64,000 nt of DNA from Camellia lanceoleosa. Lineage: Eukaryota; Streptophyta; Magnoliopsida; Ericales; Theaceae. A program made the position numbers and the translations under genes. Location: NCBI GenBank assembly GCA_025200525.1, contig CM045763.1, positions 61,515,018 through 61,579,017 on the forward strand, written 5' to 3'. Positions 53,376 to 64,000 of this stretch are shown here, in pieces; position 1 is the stretch's first letter, and each line of letters opens with the position of its first letter. A model generated the notes under the pieces. The model was given only the letters and a program-made list of their open reading frames with translations, did no database searches and was not told the DNA's origin.

Positions 53376-54600
53376 AAAGTTATGTTTGATGTATATTTGG
53401 CATTTTAATTTCTCCAGTATTTGCTTGATGTATGTTTCTTCTTTGAATTTTCTCTAGCATGTTTATTTTGAAAAAAGTTATTTCTCTGTGTTTTGATCTT
53501 ATTCTTGAACATGTTTGTGTGATTTTGTCTGTAAATTTCTCCGGAATGTGTAATTTTCTTAGGCTTTTTCATTTTCCGTGCCTGCTAAATTTATGTTTTT
53601 CTTTTGAATTTTTTGTGGTTATATTTTGCATCTATATGTAATATTACTCTCTTGTCTGTGTCTAAGTTTCTCAGGCATTTATAATTTTCTCTAGCGACAT
53701 CACTTTTCTCCCTTGTGTGTCTCTATCATGTTTAATTTTCCCTGGCTGTGTATGTAAATTTCTCTGGCATTTTAATATTATAGATTGGAAATTTTCTCTA
53801 GAATGAAAATTTTCTCTAAAATGTGTAATTTTCTTTGACATTTTCATTTTCTGTGCTTGCTAGGTTTATGCTTCTTTCTTGAATTTTCTCTGGCTATATT
53901 TCACATCTATATGTAATTTGTAGCAATTTTTGAAAATTTCTTTGTCATATTTATGTTGCTTTAGTTATTTTCTCTGGAAATGAAAATTAGTTGTGGCCAC
54001 ATGTAATCCACACGAAAACACATAATATTCTCTTGTCAGTGTCTAAGTTTCTCTGAAATTTATAATTTTCTCTGGCCATATTAGTTTTCTCCCTTGTGTC
54101 TGTTTGCCATGTTCAATTTTCTCTCGTATGTTTATTTTTTTCAATTCTTGGTTTCAATATTATGTAATTTTCTGTGGCATGTTTACGTTGCTTTGTTTAT
54201 TTTATCTTGCTAATTGTGGAATGTAAATTTTCTCTGACTTGCCATGTTTACTTTTCTCTGTCATATTCATTTTCTGTGCTTACTAGATATATGTTTATTT
54301 TTTGAATTTTCTCTGGCTATATTTTACTTCTATATGTAATTTTAACAATTATTGAAAATTTCTCTAGCATGTTTATGTTGCTTTGTTGATTTCCTTTTGG
54401 AATGAAAATTTTCTGTGGCTAGATGTATTCCACAAGAAAACAATTAGTATTTTGACATTTAATTTTCAATGTCTAATTTTCTCTGACATTATAATTTTCC
54501 CTAACCACCTTAGTTTTCTCCCTTATGTGTAATTTTCTCTGACATGTCTAATTTTCTCTAGCATGTTCAATTTTCTTTAGGATTTAATGTTGACATCTTT
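53376..54600 (+). repeat. AT-rich region of AATTTTCTCTGGC-type repeats
   Basis: Some 25 scattered copies of TTTTCTCTGGC or close variants, embedded in units containing ATGTTTATGTTGCTTTG and GGAATGAAAATTTTCT, arranged irregularly over 1.2 kb. The motif returns at 56200-56337 on the other side of the gene fragment. No coding. Confidence 0.65.
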
Positions 54601-54622
54601 ATGTTTTCATCATTGTCTAGAA

Positions 54623-56130
54623 ATGGCAAAACATAAAAGCAGCAAAACACTAGAAACACCGAGTAAGAAACAGAAACTCTCTCAGTCTTCTTATGATTTA
54701 AGATCAAAAAGCAGCAAAACACCACAAACTCTTTGCCAAAACACACAAGTCCAAGGTGATAAAGCAACTAGCATCAAGATGAATACCCCAACTTCAAAAG
54801 ACTCAAGCTCAAGGGAAAAAAAAAACCCTGTTAAACTCTAAAGAAAGAGAGCTCATTATAGCATTCAATATCGATCTAACCTCTCATTTGTTGTCTCCTT
54901 TTTTCAAACACTTAAATTCAATTCAAACCAACTTGAAGAGCTTCAAAAGGCCCCATTCTGGTATTTGATCCAAGCTCTAACCACTGGAAGGATGGATCCA
55001 AGGAAATCTACAAAATCTAATAATGATGTAGTTGCAATAATCCAACGTTACAATGAAAAAATGAAAGTATTCACAGTTGGTAAAAAGAACTTGACCTTTA
55101 CAACCAATGACATTACCTTGATTTTTAGTTTGCAAGGAAGTAAATGAGCCACGTCATTAAGATACTCTAACAAGCCAAAATCTGCATTCCTAAGGAGAAG
55201 ATTCCCAAAGGACACAAAGCTCACTAGTCATGTTCTTAAAAATGCCTTGGTCAAAGCAATGAAAGGCAAGCAACCAACTAACTTCAAAGATATAGCAATC
55301 ATTGTTACCTTGTACTTGTGTTTCACCTTATTTTTTGCAACAAGTGGGAATTTAATAGGGTGGGTTTTTATAAAGTACATGGAACCTCTTGAATCAATGA
55401 AGCAGTATGATTGGCTAGAAGCAATCACATCGACATTGATCGATTTTATCATAGCATTGCACAAAACTCTAGAAAAAGTTATAGGGTGTGTCATTGCATT
55501 ACTGGTAGGGGTGTAAAAATGGCCCGCGGCCCGAGATGAGCCGGACTCGTTCAGGCCTGAGCCCAGCTCAAGCCCCTAGGCTAGGGCCTATGCCATTGTT
55601 TTCAAGCCCGGACCGGCCCGTGGCCCAACCTATCGGCCCGCTTAAGGCCTACTTAGGGCCCAGCCCGCCCGGCCTATCCAAGGCCTAGTGTATTTTTTAA
55701 TGGAAAATAATAAAATTTTGGTAAAAAAAAATTAAAAAAACAAAGAAAAAATGGTTAAGCCTGAGGCCAGACCTACTAGCTCGCCCAAGGCCCAAATACC
55801 CCTGGGCTTGGGCTTGGGCTTGGGCCTAGGCTTAATTTTTTAGCTCGTGGCCTGGCCCAGTCTAAATTTTGGCAGGAGCTCACGAGGCCCGACATGGGCC
55901 GAGTCGGGCCAAATTTCCACCCCTAATTGCTGGTAAGTATAATTTCCATTCAAATTTACAGTTATGATACTTACAAATTTGTGTGTTTAGCAAAATTTAA
56001 TTACTTTAATTTCTATCACAGTATTAGCTATGTGAACATGAGAATATCATTGACTCGAAAGACAGCAACACAACTGACTTCCCAAGATGTGCCAAGTGGA
56101 ACCTGCAAAGCTTGACCAAACAACTATAGA
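54623..56130 (+). pseudogene. Broken gene resembling plant transposon/ULP-associated proteins
   Basis: ATG at 54623 gives a Lys/Ser-rich N-terminus. The frame then shifts at an A run (about 54820) and continues as ERELIIAFNIDLTSHLLSPFF…, then a segment ending FTVGKKNLTFTTNDITLIFSLQG and a stop at 55145. It goes on with LYLCFTLFFATSGNLIGWVFIKYMEPLESMKQYDWLEAI and VIGCVIALL. After the MITE there is a donor-like GCTG|GTAAGT (about 55933) and, after CTATCACAG (about 56022), a stop followed by LCEHENI (YWLCEH expected) and a short exon. I recall this pattern (YDW…, GC…LL, YWLCEH) from plant proteins linked to ULP1-type proteases and transposons. Assignment is tentative. Confidence 0.5.
55498..55933. 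mobile_element. hAT-like MITE (420 bp) with 8-bp target duplication
   Basis: The element is 55506-55925. Its ends are TAGGGGTGTAAAAATGGCCC and, inverted, GGGCCAAATTTCCACCCCTA, about 20-base terminal inverted repeats starting TAGGGGTG. The flanking 8-mers ATTACTGG (55498-55505) and ATTGCTGG (55926-55933) differ at one base. The interior is made of GGGCTTGGGC/GGCCC-rich sequence on both sides of an A-rich centre. Eight-base duplications and these ends are typical of hAT-type MITEs. No coding capacity. Confidence 0.85.
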
Positions 56131-56337
56131 AGACACCAGTCCACTCTCTTGCACCTCAACAGGTTAGGTTTCTATCGCCACTGAAATCTCAGTGAAATTC
56201 CAAAATTTCTCTGACCACTGGTTTGTTTCCCTCCTTTTGCCTTGATTGATTGAGATCAATTTTCTTTGAATTTTCAATTTATGTTTCTAGTTTGATTACC
56301 ATTGGTTTATTTCTGCCATTGTAATGAATTTTCTCTA
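56131..56337 (+). other. Tail of the gene region before E4
   Basis: AT-rich, with AATTTTCTCTGG-type motifs like those at 53376-54600. It ends CTCTA directly at the E4 LTR, so CTCTA (56333-56337) should be E4's left target-site copy. Confidence 0.5.
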
Positions 56338-56659
56338 TGTAGACACCCCATTTTTGACCGACCTTAAGACTCAGACGTCACCGATTGAGCGCTCGGTGAT
56401 GTTGCATACTGTGCTCGTTCAGAAGTCTCAGAGTCGCGGCCGTGCGCCCTGCCTCCGGACTTCCGAACTCTCTTTTGTGCCTTGTCTCGATTTGCGAACC
56501 AGACTCGGTTTTCTCTGTTTTCTTTCCCGAGGAAAGGGAATGGTCTCAGACTATCTCCGGTGGCCGTGAGCTACTTTTTGTGGCCGTAAGCCATTTTGCC
56601 CGGTTTTCGGTTTGAGTCTTCGAGCCGTGTGCCTCGGCTCGGACCGTAACCATCTCCAA

Positions 56660-57110
56660 GTTCTCAGGTTTTTGGTAGAGACCTCTGTTTTATAGTTCCG
56701 AGGAACACTGGGGCCTCTGATGCCCACATCGTGGCCGTATGCCACTTTCGGTGCCTGTAGCCGGTTTTCGGGACCCCGAATCGCACGGTTTGGGCCCCGA
56801 GCTTTCGTTTTGCATCGGTTTTCTCCGGTTTTTGGTAGAGACCTCTGTTTTATAGTTCCGAGGAACACTGGGGCCTCTGATGCCCACATCGTGGCCGTAT
56901 GCCACTTTCGGTGCATGGCGGGTTTGGGACCCGAATCGCACGGTTTGGGCCCCGAGCTTTCGTTTTGCGTCGGTTTTCTCTGATTTTTGGCAGGAACCTC
57001 TGTTTTGTCATTCCGAGGGACACTGGGGTGGCAGATACCCACTTCGCTGCCGTACACCATTTCCGGCACCCGCAGCCCATTTTCGGGATCCCGAATTGTT
57101 TTGGCCTTAA
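56660..57110 (+). repeat. Tandem 160-bp repeats in E4 U3
   Basis: Two nearly identical copies start at about 56668 and 56828 (both contain GGAACACTGGGGCCTCTGAT at the same phase). A third, diverged copy starts near 56982. E1 has only one comparable unit (about 10146-10240). Direct repeats at this place, upstream of the promoter, could act as enhancer copies (inference). Confidence 0.82.
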
Positions 57111-58058
57111 CGTTCATTTCTCATTAGTTTTGTTCAAATTTGGCGGTACCTCTGTTTCAACACCGGGAAGATCCTTTGGGGGTGAAAGGCCAGCAATTAT
57201 CCCAGATAGCAGTTCGCTCCTCCGAGCCCGTTTTTCTCTCCGGGCCAATGTTGAACACCACAGGGGTATTTTCTTCCAACCAAAGCCACATATCGTGATC
57301 GGGGACATGAGACGACCTTAAACACGCATGGTGAGCCAGAAAATTGGAAGTTCACTTTTGGGCGTCTCCTTCAAATCCAATGTTGTGGCTCCTTGCCTGT
57401 TGCCAAATTCCAACCTTGGAACCTTGTTCCACACATCTGGTGGACACCAAGGGTATATGGTCGGCCGAATTGTGCATTTCATTTTTGAGGCTCTCCTTCA
57501 AGCTCTATGTTGTGGCTCTGCTTCAAAGTTGCGATTCGACCTTGGGGCCTTGATCTACACACTTGGGAGGAAGACCTGCATGGTGGTCGACGACAATTTT
57601 GAGTTCATTTTTGGGGGTGGCCGGCCGGCCATGGTGAGTGGTGGCCGACTGTGGGGTGGTGGCCGCCACCTCGAGAAACCACTGGCCGGCCAGATTCTTG
57701 CTTTCCAAAATTTGTCCACTGTCCGGATATTTTTGTCAAAATATCTCCCCATTCGGGGGATATTTTGGGAGGGAAAGATTGTCTCCATTTCCCTCCCCTT
57801 TTACACCATTCTTTGGCCTATTAAAGGGGCTGGGCAGCTCCTTCCTCAAGGTTAGAAAAAATTGCCTCAAGACATCTCTCTCTCAAAGCTTCATTTCCAT
57901 AGCCAAAACCTTGAAAAACTTCCAAGTTCCTAGCTCCCCTCTTCATCAACCCTTAGCTCCACCATCAACACTACCATTCCAGCAGCAAGGAAGTGTTCTC
58001 CAGGGGTTAAGGAGCACCAAATTCAGGCCAAGAAGTAGCAACAACCGGATCTTCAAGG

Positions 58059-60655
58059 GTAAGTCTCCAAATCTTTTTTTGTAGCATAATCTTTCCATCC
58101 TATTTTTACCCTATTTCCTTTTGTTTTTGGGGCTCCGACCCATACTGGTTTTAGGCTTATTTTGAGCCCCTCTACAACTTTGTAGAAGGGCTCAACTTCA
58201 TTTGGTGTCCCTATGATACACTTGTCTCAATATCTAGCTTGTATGTCACAATCTTGCATGTTATTTTTAACCTATTTGCATTTGTTTTTGGGACTCCGAC
58301 CCATACTGGTTTTGTGCTTATATTGAGCCCCTCTACAACATTGTAGAAGGGCTCAACCTCATTTGGCCATCCCATATACCACCTCCCTTTGAAATCCACT
58401 TTAGGCCCTAATTCTTGCATGTTTTGTATCCTTTTGTGCTTTTGGTTTTAGTTCTTGGTCAGAACTGAAAGGGGTCTTATTTTAACCCCCTCTACATGTT
58501 TCATGAATAAAGTTTTGTTGTTTGGTGTATGCTTTACATATCTCTTGTTATAACCTCTTTTGGGCTCCATTTTGCATAGAATTTATAGCATGTTTATATT
58601 CTGTTTTTGGGGCTTCCATCTTCTGTAAATGTGCTTATTTTTAGGCCCTCTTCAATGTTGTAGAAGCATGTTTGTTCATTTGGGGTTTGTATATATCACT
58701 TGTCTCAATACCCTTCTTTTGGCCCCTATTCTTGCATGCTTTTGTTGCTATATCCACACTCATAATTTGGCCTAGTTTTGTACTGAGAAAATGTCATTTT
58801 TGGGACTGCCTTGCTACTGTTTTTTGCTGTCGTGTGCCAATTTTGTCTGTTTAGCATAGCCGTAGGCTATTTCGGGCACTTAAACTACATTTCGGGATGA
58901 TTTCATGCGTTGATTTTCATTTCGTATCATTTCGGGGCTGTTTTCCCCTTCATTTAGTGGCTGAAATTTGGTTTGCATGCTTGCATATCATTTCCCATGT
59001 CTTTTTATGCCTTAATGCATTGCCTCGGTTTGCGTGCCAGTGGGCACGCACTTCGGGGCACTCCGTTTTCATTCATCGGCATCCCATGTGAGTGCGGCTG
59101 AGGTCCTCTCATGTTGGTATAAGCCCAATTTGCATTTCGCATGTCATTCCGCATCGCCTCGGTTTGCGTACCCGTGTGCACGCATTTCGAGGCAGCTCTT
59201 TTTTATCTGACGGCAGCCTATGTGAGTGTGGTTGAGGCCCTCTCATGTTGGCGTAAGCCCAATTTGCATTTTCATGCTTGTATGTCATCGCCTCGGTTTG
59301 CGTGCCTGTGGGCGCGCGTTTCGAGGCATTTCGGTTTTATCCGATTTTCTCATTTTATCATCGCCGCCGTTTGCGTGCCTGTGGGCGCGCGTTTGGAGGC
59401 ACTTCGGTTTTATCCGATTTCTCATTTTATCATCGCCTCGGTTTGCGTGCCTGTGGGCGCGCGTTTCGAGGCACTTCGGTTGTATCCGATTTTCTCATTT
59501 TATCATCGCCTCGGTTTGCGTGCCTGTGGGCACGCGCGTTTGGCACCGTTGTATCCGATTTTTCTCGTTCATCATCGCCTCGGTTTGCGTGCACGTAGCG
59601 CGCGTTTGGCTGCCGGTTATATCGATTTTTCTCGTTTTATCATTGCCTCGGTTTGCGTGCTCGTAAGCGCGTTTGGCTGCCGGTTTATCGATTTCTCATT
59701 TTATCATCGCCTTAGTTTGCGTGCATGCGGTTCAGGCACTGCGGTTTTATCCGATTTCTCATTTTATCGCCTCGGTTTGCGTTCGTGGCGCGCATTTGAA
59801 ACGCCGGTTGTATCTGATTTTCTCATTTTATCATCGCCTCGGTTTGCGTGCCTGTGGGCGCGCATTTCGAGGCACTTCGGTTTTATCCGATTTACCCTTC
59901 ATATCATTGCCTCGGTTTGCGTTCCTGTGGGCGCGCGTTTCGAGGCACTTCGGTTGTATCCGATTTTCTCATTTCATCATCGCCTCGGTTTGCGTGCCTG
60001 TGGGCGCGCGTTTCGAGGCACTTCGGTTTTATCCGATTTCTCATTTCATCATCACCTCGGTTTGCGTGCCCGTGTGCACGCATTTCGAGGCACTTCGGTT
60101 TTATCCGATTTACCCTTCATATCATCGCCTCGGTTTGCGTGCCCGTGTGCACGCATTTCGAGGCACTCTATTTTGTCCGATTTGCATTTCATGCCATCGC
60201 CTTGGTTTGCGTGCCCGCGTGCACGTTTTTCGAGGCATATCATTTTCATCTCATTTTCACAGCATAGTACATACTAGGTTGTATCTTAGATTACATTCAT
60301 ACATTTCCTCGATTTGCATGCCCGTGGGCACATATTTCGAGACATCTCATTTTCATGGCATTGTGCATGCTATATCACATCTCAGCTACATTTCATGCAT
60401 ATCATGCATATTGCACCGGAAACGAGGCGCGTATTGTACTCCGAGTAACGGAACGGGCCTCAATTCCCAAGTCACCACCACTCCGGATTACCCATGACGG
60501 AGTTAGGTTTTCATCTGCATTCATCCCATATTGAGTTGTGCAATCCGATTCCTCGGCCATCATGCATCGGTATGCGTGATTGGTGGCACGAGGATCGAGG
60601 CATGCATATATTTGTGAAATACATTGCTATGCCCTTTTCCTGCTCTCTGTTACAG
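58059..60655 (+). other. Predicted leader intron in E4 LTR
   Basis: The donor is TTCAAGG|GTAAGT at 58059 (a consensus plant 5' splice site). The acceptor follows CCTGCTCTCTGTTACAG at 60655. Length about 2.6 kb. It contains the 160-bp hairpin repeats (58164-58670) and the 72-bp minisatellite. The inverted repeat ATCATGCAT…ATGCGTGAT lies at 60559-60580. Confidence 0.52.
59026..60360 (+). repeat. 72-bp minisatellite in E4 LTR
   Basis: About 17 tandem units with core CATCGCCTCGGTTTGCGTGC followed by a G/C-rich part (GGGCGCGCGTTTCGAGGCAC) and TTATCCGATTTTCTCATTTTAT. Most units are 68-74 bases. The first two are longer (about 130) because they include the flanking GTGAGTGYGG…CTCATGTTGG segment, the probable ancestral form that E1 has once (12085-12185). 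The period of 72, a multiple of 3, gives a false 378-codon ORF. Confidence 0.92.
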
Positions 60656-61427
60656 CAAAACCGAGGACCAACGACTTTTCGGAGTCCGGCGCGCATTTCG
60701 AGAATCATAAGCGAAGAGGCTAATCGGGCATCCCAAAGGATTTCATCGGCGACCAAGATACATCATCTATCGAAGCGGCGATCCGGCTTGCATGCCAGTT
60801 TTACTTCTTTTGTAATTAATTTGTTAATTAATTAGAAATTTGTATATTCATTTCAGACTGTATTATTCTTTCATTTTCGGACTGTATTATTTATTTGGAC
60901 CCTCTGCGCGAGGGCAATGCTGTAATAAGGGTGTGTGAGTGTGATGTATGTCTTCCAACCCCCATTTCTTTCTCCCTTTTATTTATCCGCTTACAATGGT
61001 TAGATATAGGGCATGTTTCAATTAGCATCTGATGTAATGACATGTTTGCATCATTCATCTCAGTATTGCACGCACTGCCTTCATCATACAAACTGCATCT
61101 GTATTTCGATTCCAAATTGAATATATGATAGCTGTTGCATCTCACATGCCATCTTTAGAATAGCCGAGCCTACTATAGTTGCATTTTGCATGTGTTGCAT
61201 TAGGCAATTCTGTATACTTAGGATCATGCATGATTTCTAATCAGTTTTCTGTTTTGGCTTGGAGTACTAGGTGAGTTTTATGCTTTAGCATACTTGCATG
61301 CGTGTGAGTGTTGCCATGATAGCATGCTTACCATGAGGCTAACTGCTTATGTGATATAACTGCCTTGAATGCCTGTGGGTGGAGGTTGAGTTATCTGAAT
61401 TGGGACAATTCATCGACTGTTTGTTAA

Positions 61428-61509
61428 GCCCACTAGATAGTGGCAAAATCATGTTTTCTAAGCCCACCCGAGGGTGGCAAATCCGCATTTTAGCCTACCT
61501 GCGGGTAGC
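61428..61509 (+). other. Three-hairpin cluster near LTR end (E4)
   Basis: Units 61428-61444 (CCACT/AGTGG), 61462-61478 (CCACC/GGTGG) and 61493-61509 (CTACC/GGTAG, TGCG loop). The last differs from E1 by a T-A to C-G pair change. Confidence 0.68.
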
Positions 61510-61976
61510 ACCATCACACCATTTTCAAACAAACAAACATGAAATGTTTTGTTCCAATTCAGACGGCCCAGTCTATACTTGTTTGCTGCGAGCATCACAT
61601 AGTAATCTAGGCTAATAACCGGAATAAGAACTCACAAAGTTTTCAAAAACAGATATCATGGTTAGTAGAGGCCGGTCTTTGGCGGCGAAGGGTGCTCACG
61701 ATGTGACCTTTCCCAATCGTACCCAAGTTCGAGCCAACTTTGGTGATGACGGACACGTGGCCTTTTGGCACCGGGGTTTCCTAAATTTTCCATTTTTAAA
61801 AATATTTAGGTGGCGACTCTGTATCTGGCAAAGCAGTCCATGTTTGGCACTTCTTTCAAAAATCTGTTTTCCTTCAAAAGCGATTTGCGGATTTGGACTC
61901 TTTGGTTCAAGATTGAGAACCGCAATAAAAATCGAGTCCGAGTCAGAGCGAGGTCCTCATGGCGTTATTACGATTT

Positions 61977-62824
61977 TGGCGACTCTCTGTTGGGGATTTA
62001 GAGAACTTGACTCGAACTCATGATATCTGGTTTTGACTACACTTGTGTGTTTCTTTGCATTGCATTTGCATTGGTGCGCCTAGGACACCGTGTTTGCCAT
62101 CTGCTATTCCTGAGCGGTTTGCCGGAGGCTTGTCTTGTCAAGGCATGTCCATAAGGTGATCGATTCTGCTCTGCCAGTATGGGAACACAAACCCCGGTTT
62201 TACCGGGGCACCCTTTTTGACCATTCGACCTAGTGCATATTTGGATCCATAGTGACCAATCCAAAATAGGACAGGTTGCTTACCCATTTATAGGTTGTTT
62301 GAAGCCGCTGCGTGCGTAGTAAAACCTTAGTTCCTGACAAAATAGGACAGGGAAACCCTACCCCAACATAGGGGTGTTTTGGCTCTCACTTATCTGCTAT
62401 GTGCTTGCTAGAGTGTGTCTCTACAGGGAATGCATGTATCAGTATGAGTTTGGGCATCAGGCCTGCGGGCATCAGTTTTGAGTTGGCACGTTACGCCTGC
62501 GGGCATCAGTCAGTTATTTGAGAATCAGTTGTCTGCGGATATCCGATTGATTTTGGGGAAACGATGTCTGAGAATAGTGATCGATGGTTGAGGATGTATT
62601 TCGGCTTATCCAACTGTGTGTTGTATACCCGACTGTGTGTTGTGTGTATTTAAATTTAAGCTGTTATGCTGCCCGTTTTTCTGGTCATTTATTTCCTTTT
62701 GCTTTATTATCTTTTTTTTGGCTAGGGGGTTTGTATACGATTGCTTCCGAGCGGTCGATACTCCTGCTAACTGACACGAGGTCGCCGACTTACTCGATCC
62801 GAGGATCTAGTTGACGGACATCCG
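61977..62824 (+). other. Primer-binding site and leader of E4
   Basis: TGGCGACTCTCTGTTGGGGA (61977-61996) is the primer site with a two-base insertion relative to the other copies. The leader shares the conserved CTATTCCTGAGCGGTTTGC and CATAGGGGTGTTTTGGC blocks, then has GCCTGCGGGCATCAG repeats (62455-62510) and T-rich sequence. No gene. Confidence 0.6.
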
Positions 62825-64000
62825 GTGTTCCATTCACTACCCCCGGTTATTAGAAGGAGACCGAGGAAACGCAGTCCATCAGAGCAGAGATTATTGGTAC
62901 AGCAGTCTACTTTAGCAACAGACAGTCGGGTTGAGATTCCTATTTCCACTATAGAGACACACTTGCCAGTTTTTCAGATGGAACAACAGAACACAGCAAT
63001 GGAGGCGATGATGCGCCAGATGAGTGAAAGCATGAAACAAATGCAAGATGATGCTATCCGCCAGGCGGAATTTTCCAAACAGCAGGCCGCTGTCATGGCC
63101 CAACAGTCTGAGTTGATCACCAGATTACAACAGCAGAACGCCGCATCTGCTTCACACCAGGTCCCTCCTCTGCCAGGGGCACAGCAGGTTCCTCCACCAC
63201 CCGGGGCCCCATTACCTGAACAGATATCTACTGGCCAGAATGCTCCTCCAAATCCCCAGAACACCCAAAATACCCTCCCGAACCCACAGAATGCTCTGCC
63301 AAACCCACAAAACACCCAAGAGGACACGGGTCTTCCAATCTGGCTCCCCCGCTTCTACCACAACTGTCCAAAAACATTACACCTAACTACCCGGACGCTC
63401 CATTTGAGTTCGAGGTAGACCACACAGCTCTGAAATTGAGCAAGTTGGAAAAACTCTTCAAGAAATCACAGGGGGTGAAGGCCATCCCGGACATTGAAGA
63501 CGGCTATACTGATGTGGCCGTGACGTTGCCGGACAGATTTAAGATGCCCCAGATCGATCGCTTTGATGGATCCGGGGACCCCATGGTCCACCTCCGGCTA
63601 TTTTCAGACATCTTAAGACCAATGGGCCTAACCCGACCGCAAAAGCTTTCCTTGTTCGGTCGAACTTTATCGGGTGTGGCATCCACTTGGTATGCAAAGC
63701 TGGAGGATGATGTGAAGACAAACTGGGATGAGATGGCCGAGGCCTTCGTTGCACAATATTCATATAACACACAGATCGAGATTACCACTCGTGATCTCGA
63801 GACAACGAGGCAGGAGCCCAAAGAATCTTTTTCTGACTTTGTAACCCGATGGAGGGCGAAGGCATCAATGATGACCTTAAGGCCAACAGATAGAGATCAG
63901 ATCTGGATGATTGTGCGCAATCTCCAGCCGGCGTTAATGAAGAAGATGATTGTAGTCCCTTTCCCCACTTTCGCAGATCTACATGATATGGGGATGCAGA
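62825..64000 (+). pseudogene. gag, N-terminal and core part (E4), truncated by window edge
   Basis: The frame is open from about 62825. The first ATG in it is at 62979 (MEQQNTAMEAMMRQM). The N-terminal part is a Gln/Met-rich probable coiled coil, then a Pro/Gln/Asn-rich linker with PNPQN repeats. Near 63328 the frame shifts by an indel and runs on uninterrupted to 64000 as the Tat-type gag core: AIPDIEDGYTDVAVTLPDRFKM, IDRFDGSGDPMVHLRLF, KLSLFGRTLSGVASTWYAKLED, FVAQYSYNTQIEI, FSDFVTRWRAKASMM. Apart from the one shift there are no stops, so this is the best-preserved gag in the window. An upstream start or a spliced first exon cannot be excluded. Confidence 0.85.

Larger units (their letters stand above)
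56338..61973 (+). repeat. 5' LTR of E4 (about 5.64 kb)
   Basis: It starts TGTAGACACCCC. The end is blurred (TTACGATTTTGGCGAC where TACA plus spacer is expected), placed at about 61973. It has a 160-bp tandem duplication in U3 (56660-57110), a GGCC palindrome cluster 57617-57691, a weak TATA (CTATTAAAG, about 57825), a predicted intron 58059-60655 with a large minisatellite, and the hairpin cluster 61428-61509. It is longer than the E1 LTR mainly because of the minisatellite. Confidence 0.9.
56338..64000 (+). mobile_element. E4: 5' part of a Tat/Ogre-like element
   Basis: 5' LTR 56338-61973, primer site, leader, and gag running out of the window at 64000. The LTR belongs to the same subfamily as the E1 3' LTR by its first several hundred bases. 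It is not preceded by a polypurine tract, as expected for a 5' LTR. Confidence 0.9.

Noticed and set aside
56551..57117. 188-codon minus-strand ORF with internal repeats
   Set aside because: Repeats come from the 160-bp U3 duplication; it lies in an LTR promoter region and has no domain.
59141..60277. 378-codon plus-strand ORF with repeated FACLWARVSRHFGFIRF-like units
   Set aside because: It is produced by the 72-bp minisatellite, whose period is a multiple of three. It lies in an LTR intron, and overlapping frames are equally open.

Overview
This is plant nuclear DNA, almost certainly from an angiosperm with a large, repeat-rich genome. The species cannot be named from the sequence. I see no intact ordinary host gene. 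Nearly the whole window is a nest of very long Ty3/gypsy LTR retrotransposons of the Tat lineage (Ogre-like by size, second RNase H, antisense extra genes and a primer-binding site that fits tRNA-Arg). Their LTRs all begin TGTAGACA and, where preserved, end TCTACA or TTACA. I call the elements E1 to E4. A second, unrelated LTR family (X) is present as two solo LTRs.

Layout. 1-13980: 3' part of E1, with degenerate pol (1-4288), two intron-containing antisense plant-mobile-domain (PMD) genes (4984-6271 and 7082-8673, minus strand) and a 3' LTR (9793-13980). E1 sits inside the 5' LTR of E2. 13981-52861: E2, with the end of its 5' LTR, tRNA primer site, decayed gag, no recognisable pol, a 3' UTR with a minisatellite, and a 3' LTR (26053-52861) split by later insertions. 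19848-22394: reverse-oriented solo LTR of X, flanked by GAAAT duplications. 28812-51708: second X solo LTR, flanked by AGTTT, itself split by E3. 30843-51264: E3, complete, 20.4 kb, 5.45-kb LTRs, GTAGC target duplication, gag present, pol almost wholly deleted. 52862-53375: a second copy of the element leader directly after the E2 LTR, giving an LTR-internal-LTR-leader composite. 53376-56337: AT-rich repeats and a broken gene of a plant transposon/ULP-associated type, with a 420-bp hAT-like MITE. 56338-64000: 5' LTR and start of gag of E4, which runs out of the window.

How the parts work together. E1 carries the enzymes (G-patch, reverse transcriptase, RNase H, second RNase H, integrase), now broken by stops and frameshifts. 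E2 and E3 keep LTRs, primer site, gag and 3' structures but lack pol, so they look like non-autonomous partners mobilised in trans.

Most unusual signal. In all five LTRs that are complete over this part, a plant-type 5' splice site lies about 250-320 bp downstream of the TATA box. A pyrimidine-rich GCAG or ACAG 3' splice site lies 1.2-2.6 kb further on. The tandem repeats that make these LTRs so long lie between them. I propose a conserved intron inside the LTR leader. Three sets of short hairpins with compensatory base changes between copies (before the predicted acceptor, near the LTR end, and just after the pol stop) suggest further conserved RNA structure. Element boundaries, target duplications and protein domains are read directly; the intron and the hairpin functions are inference.
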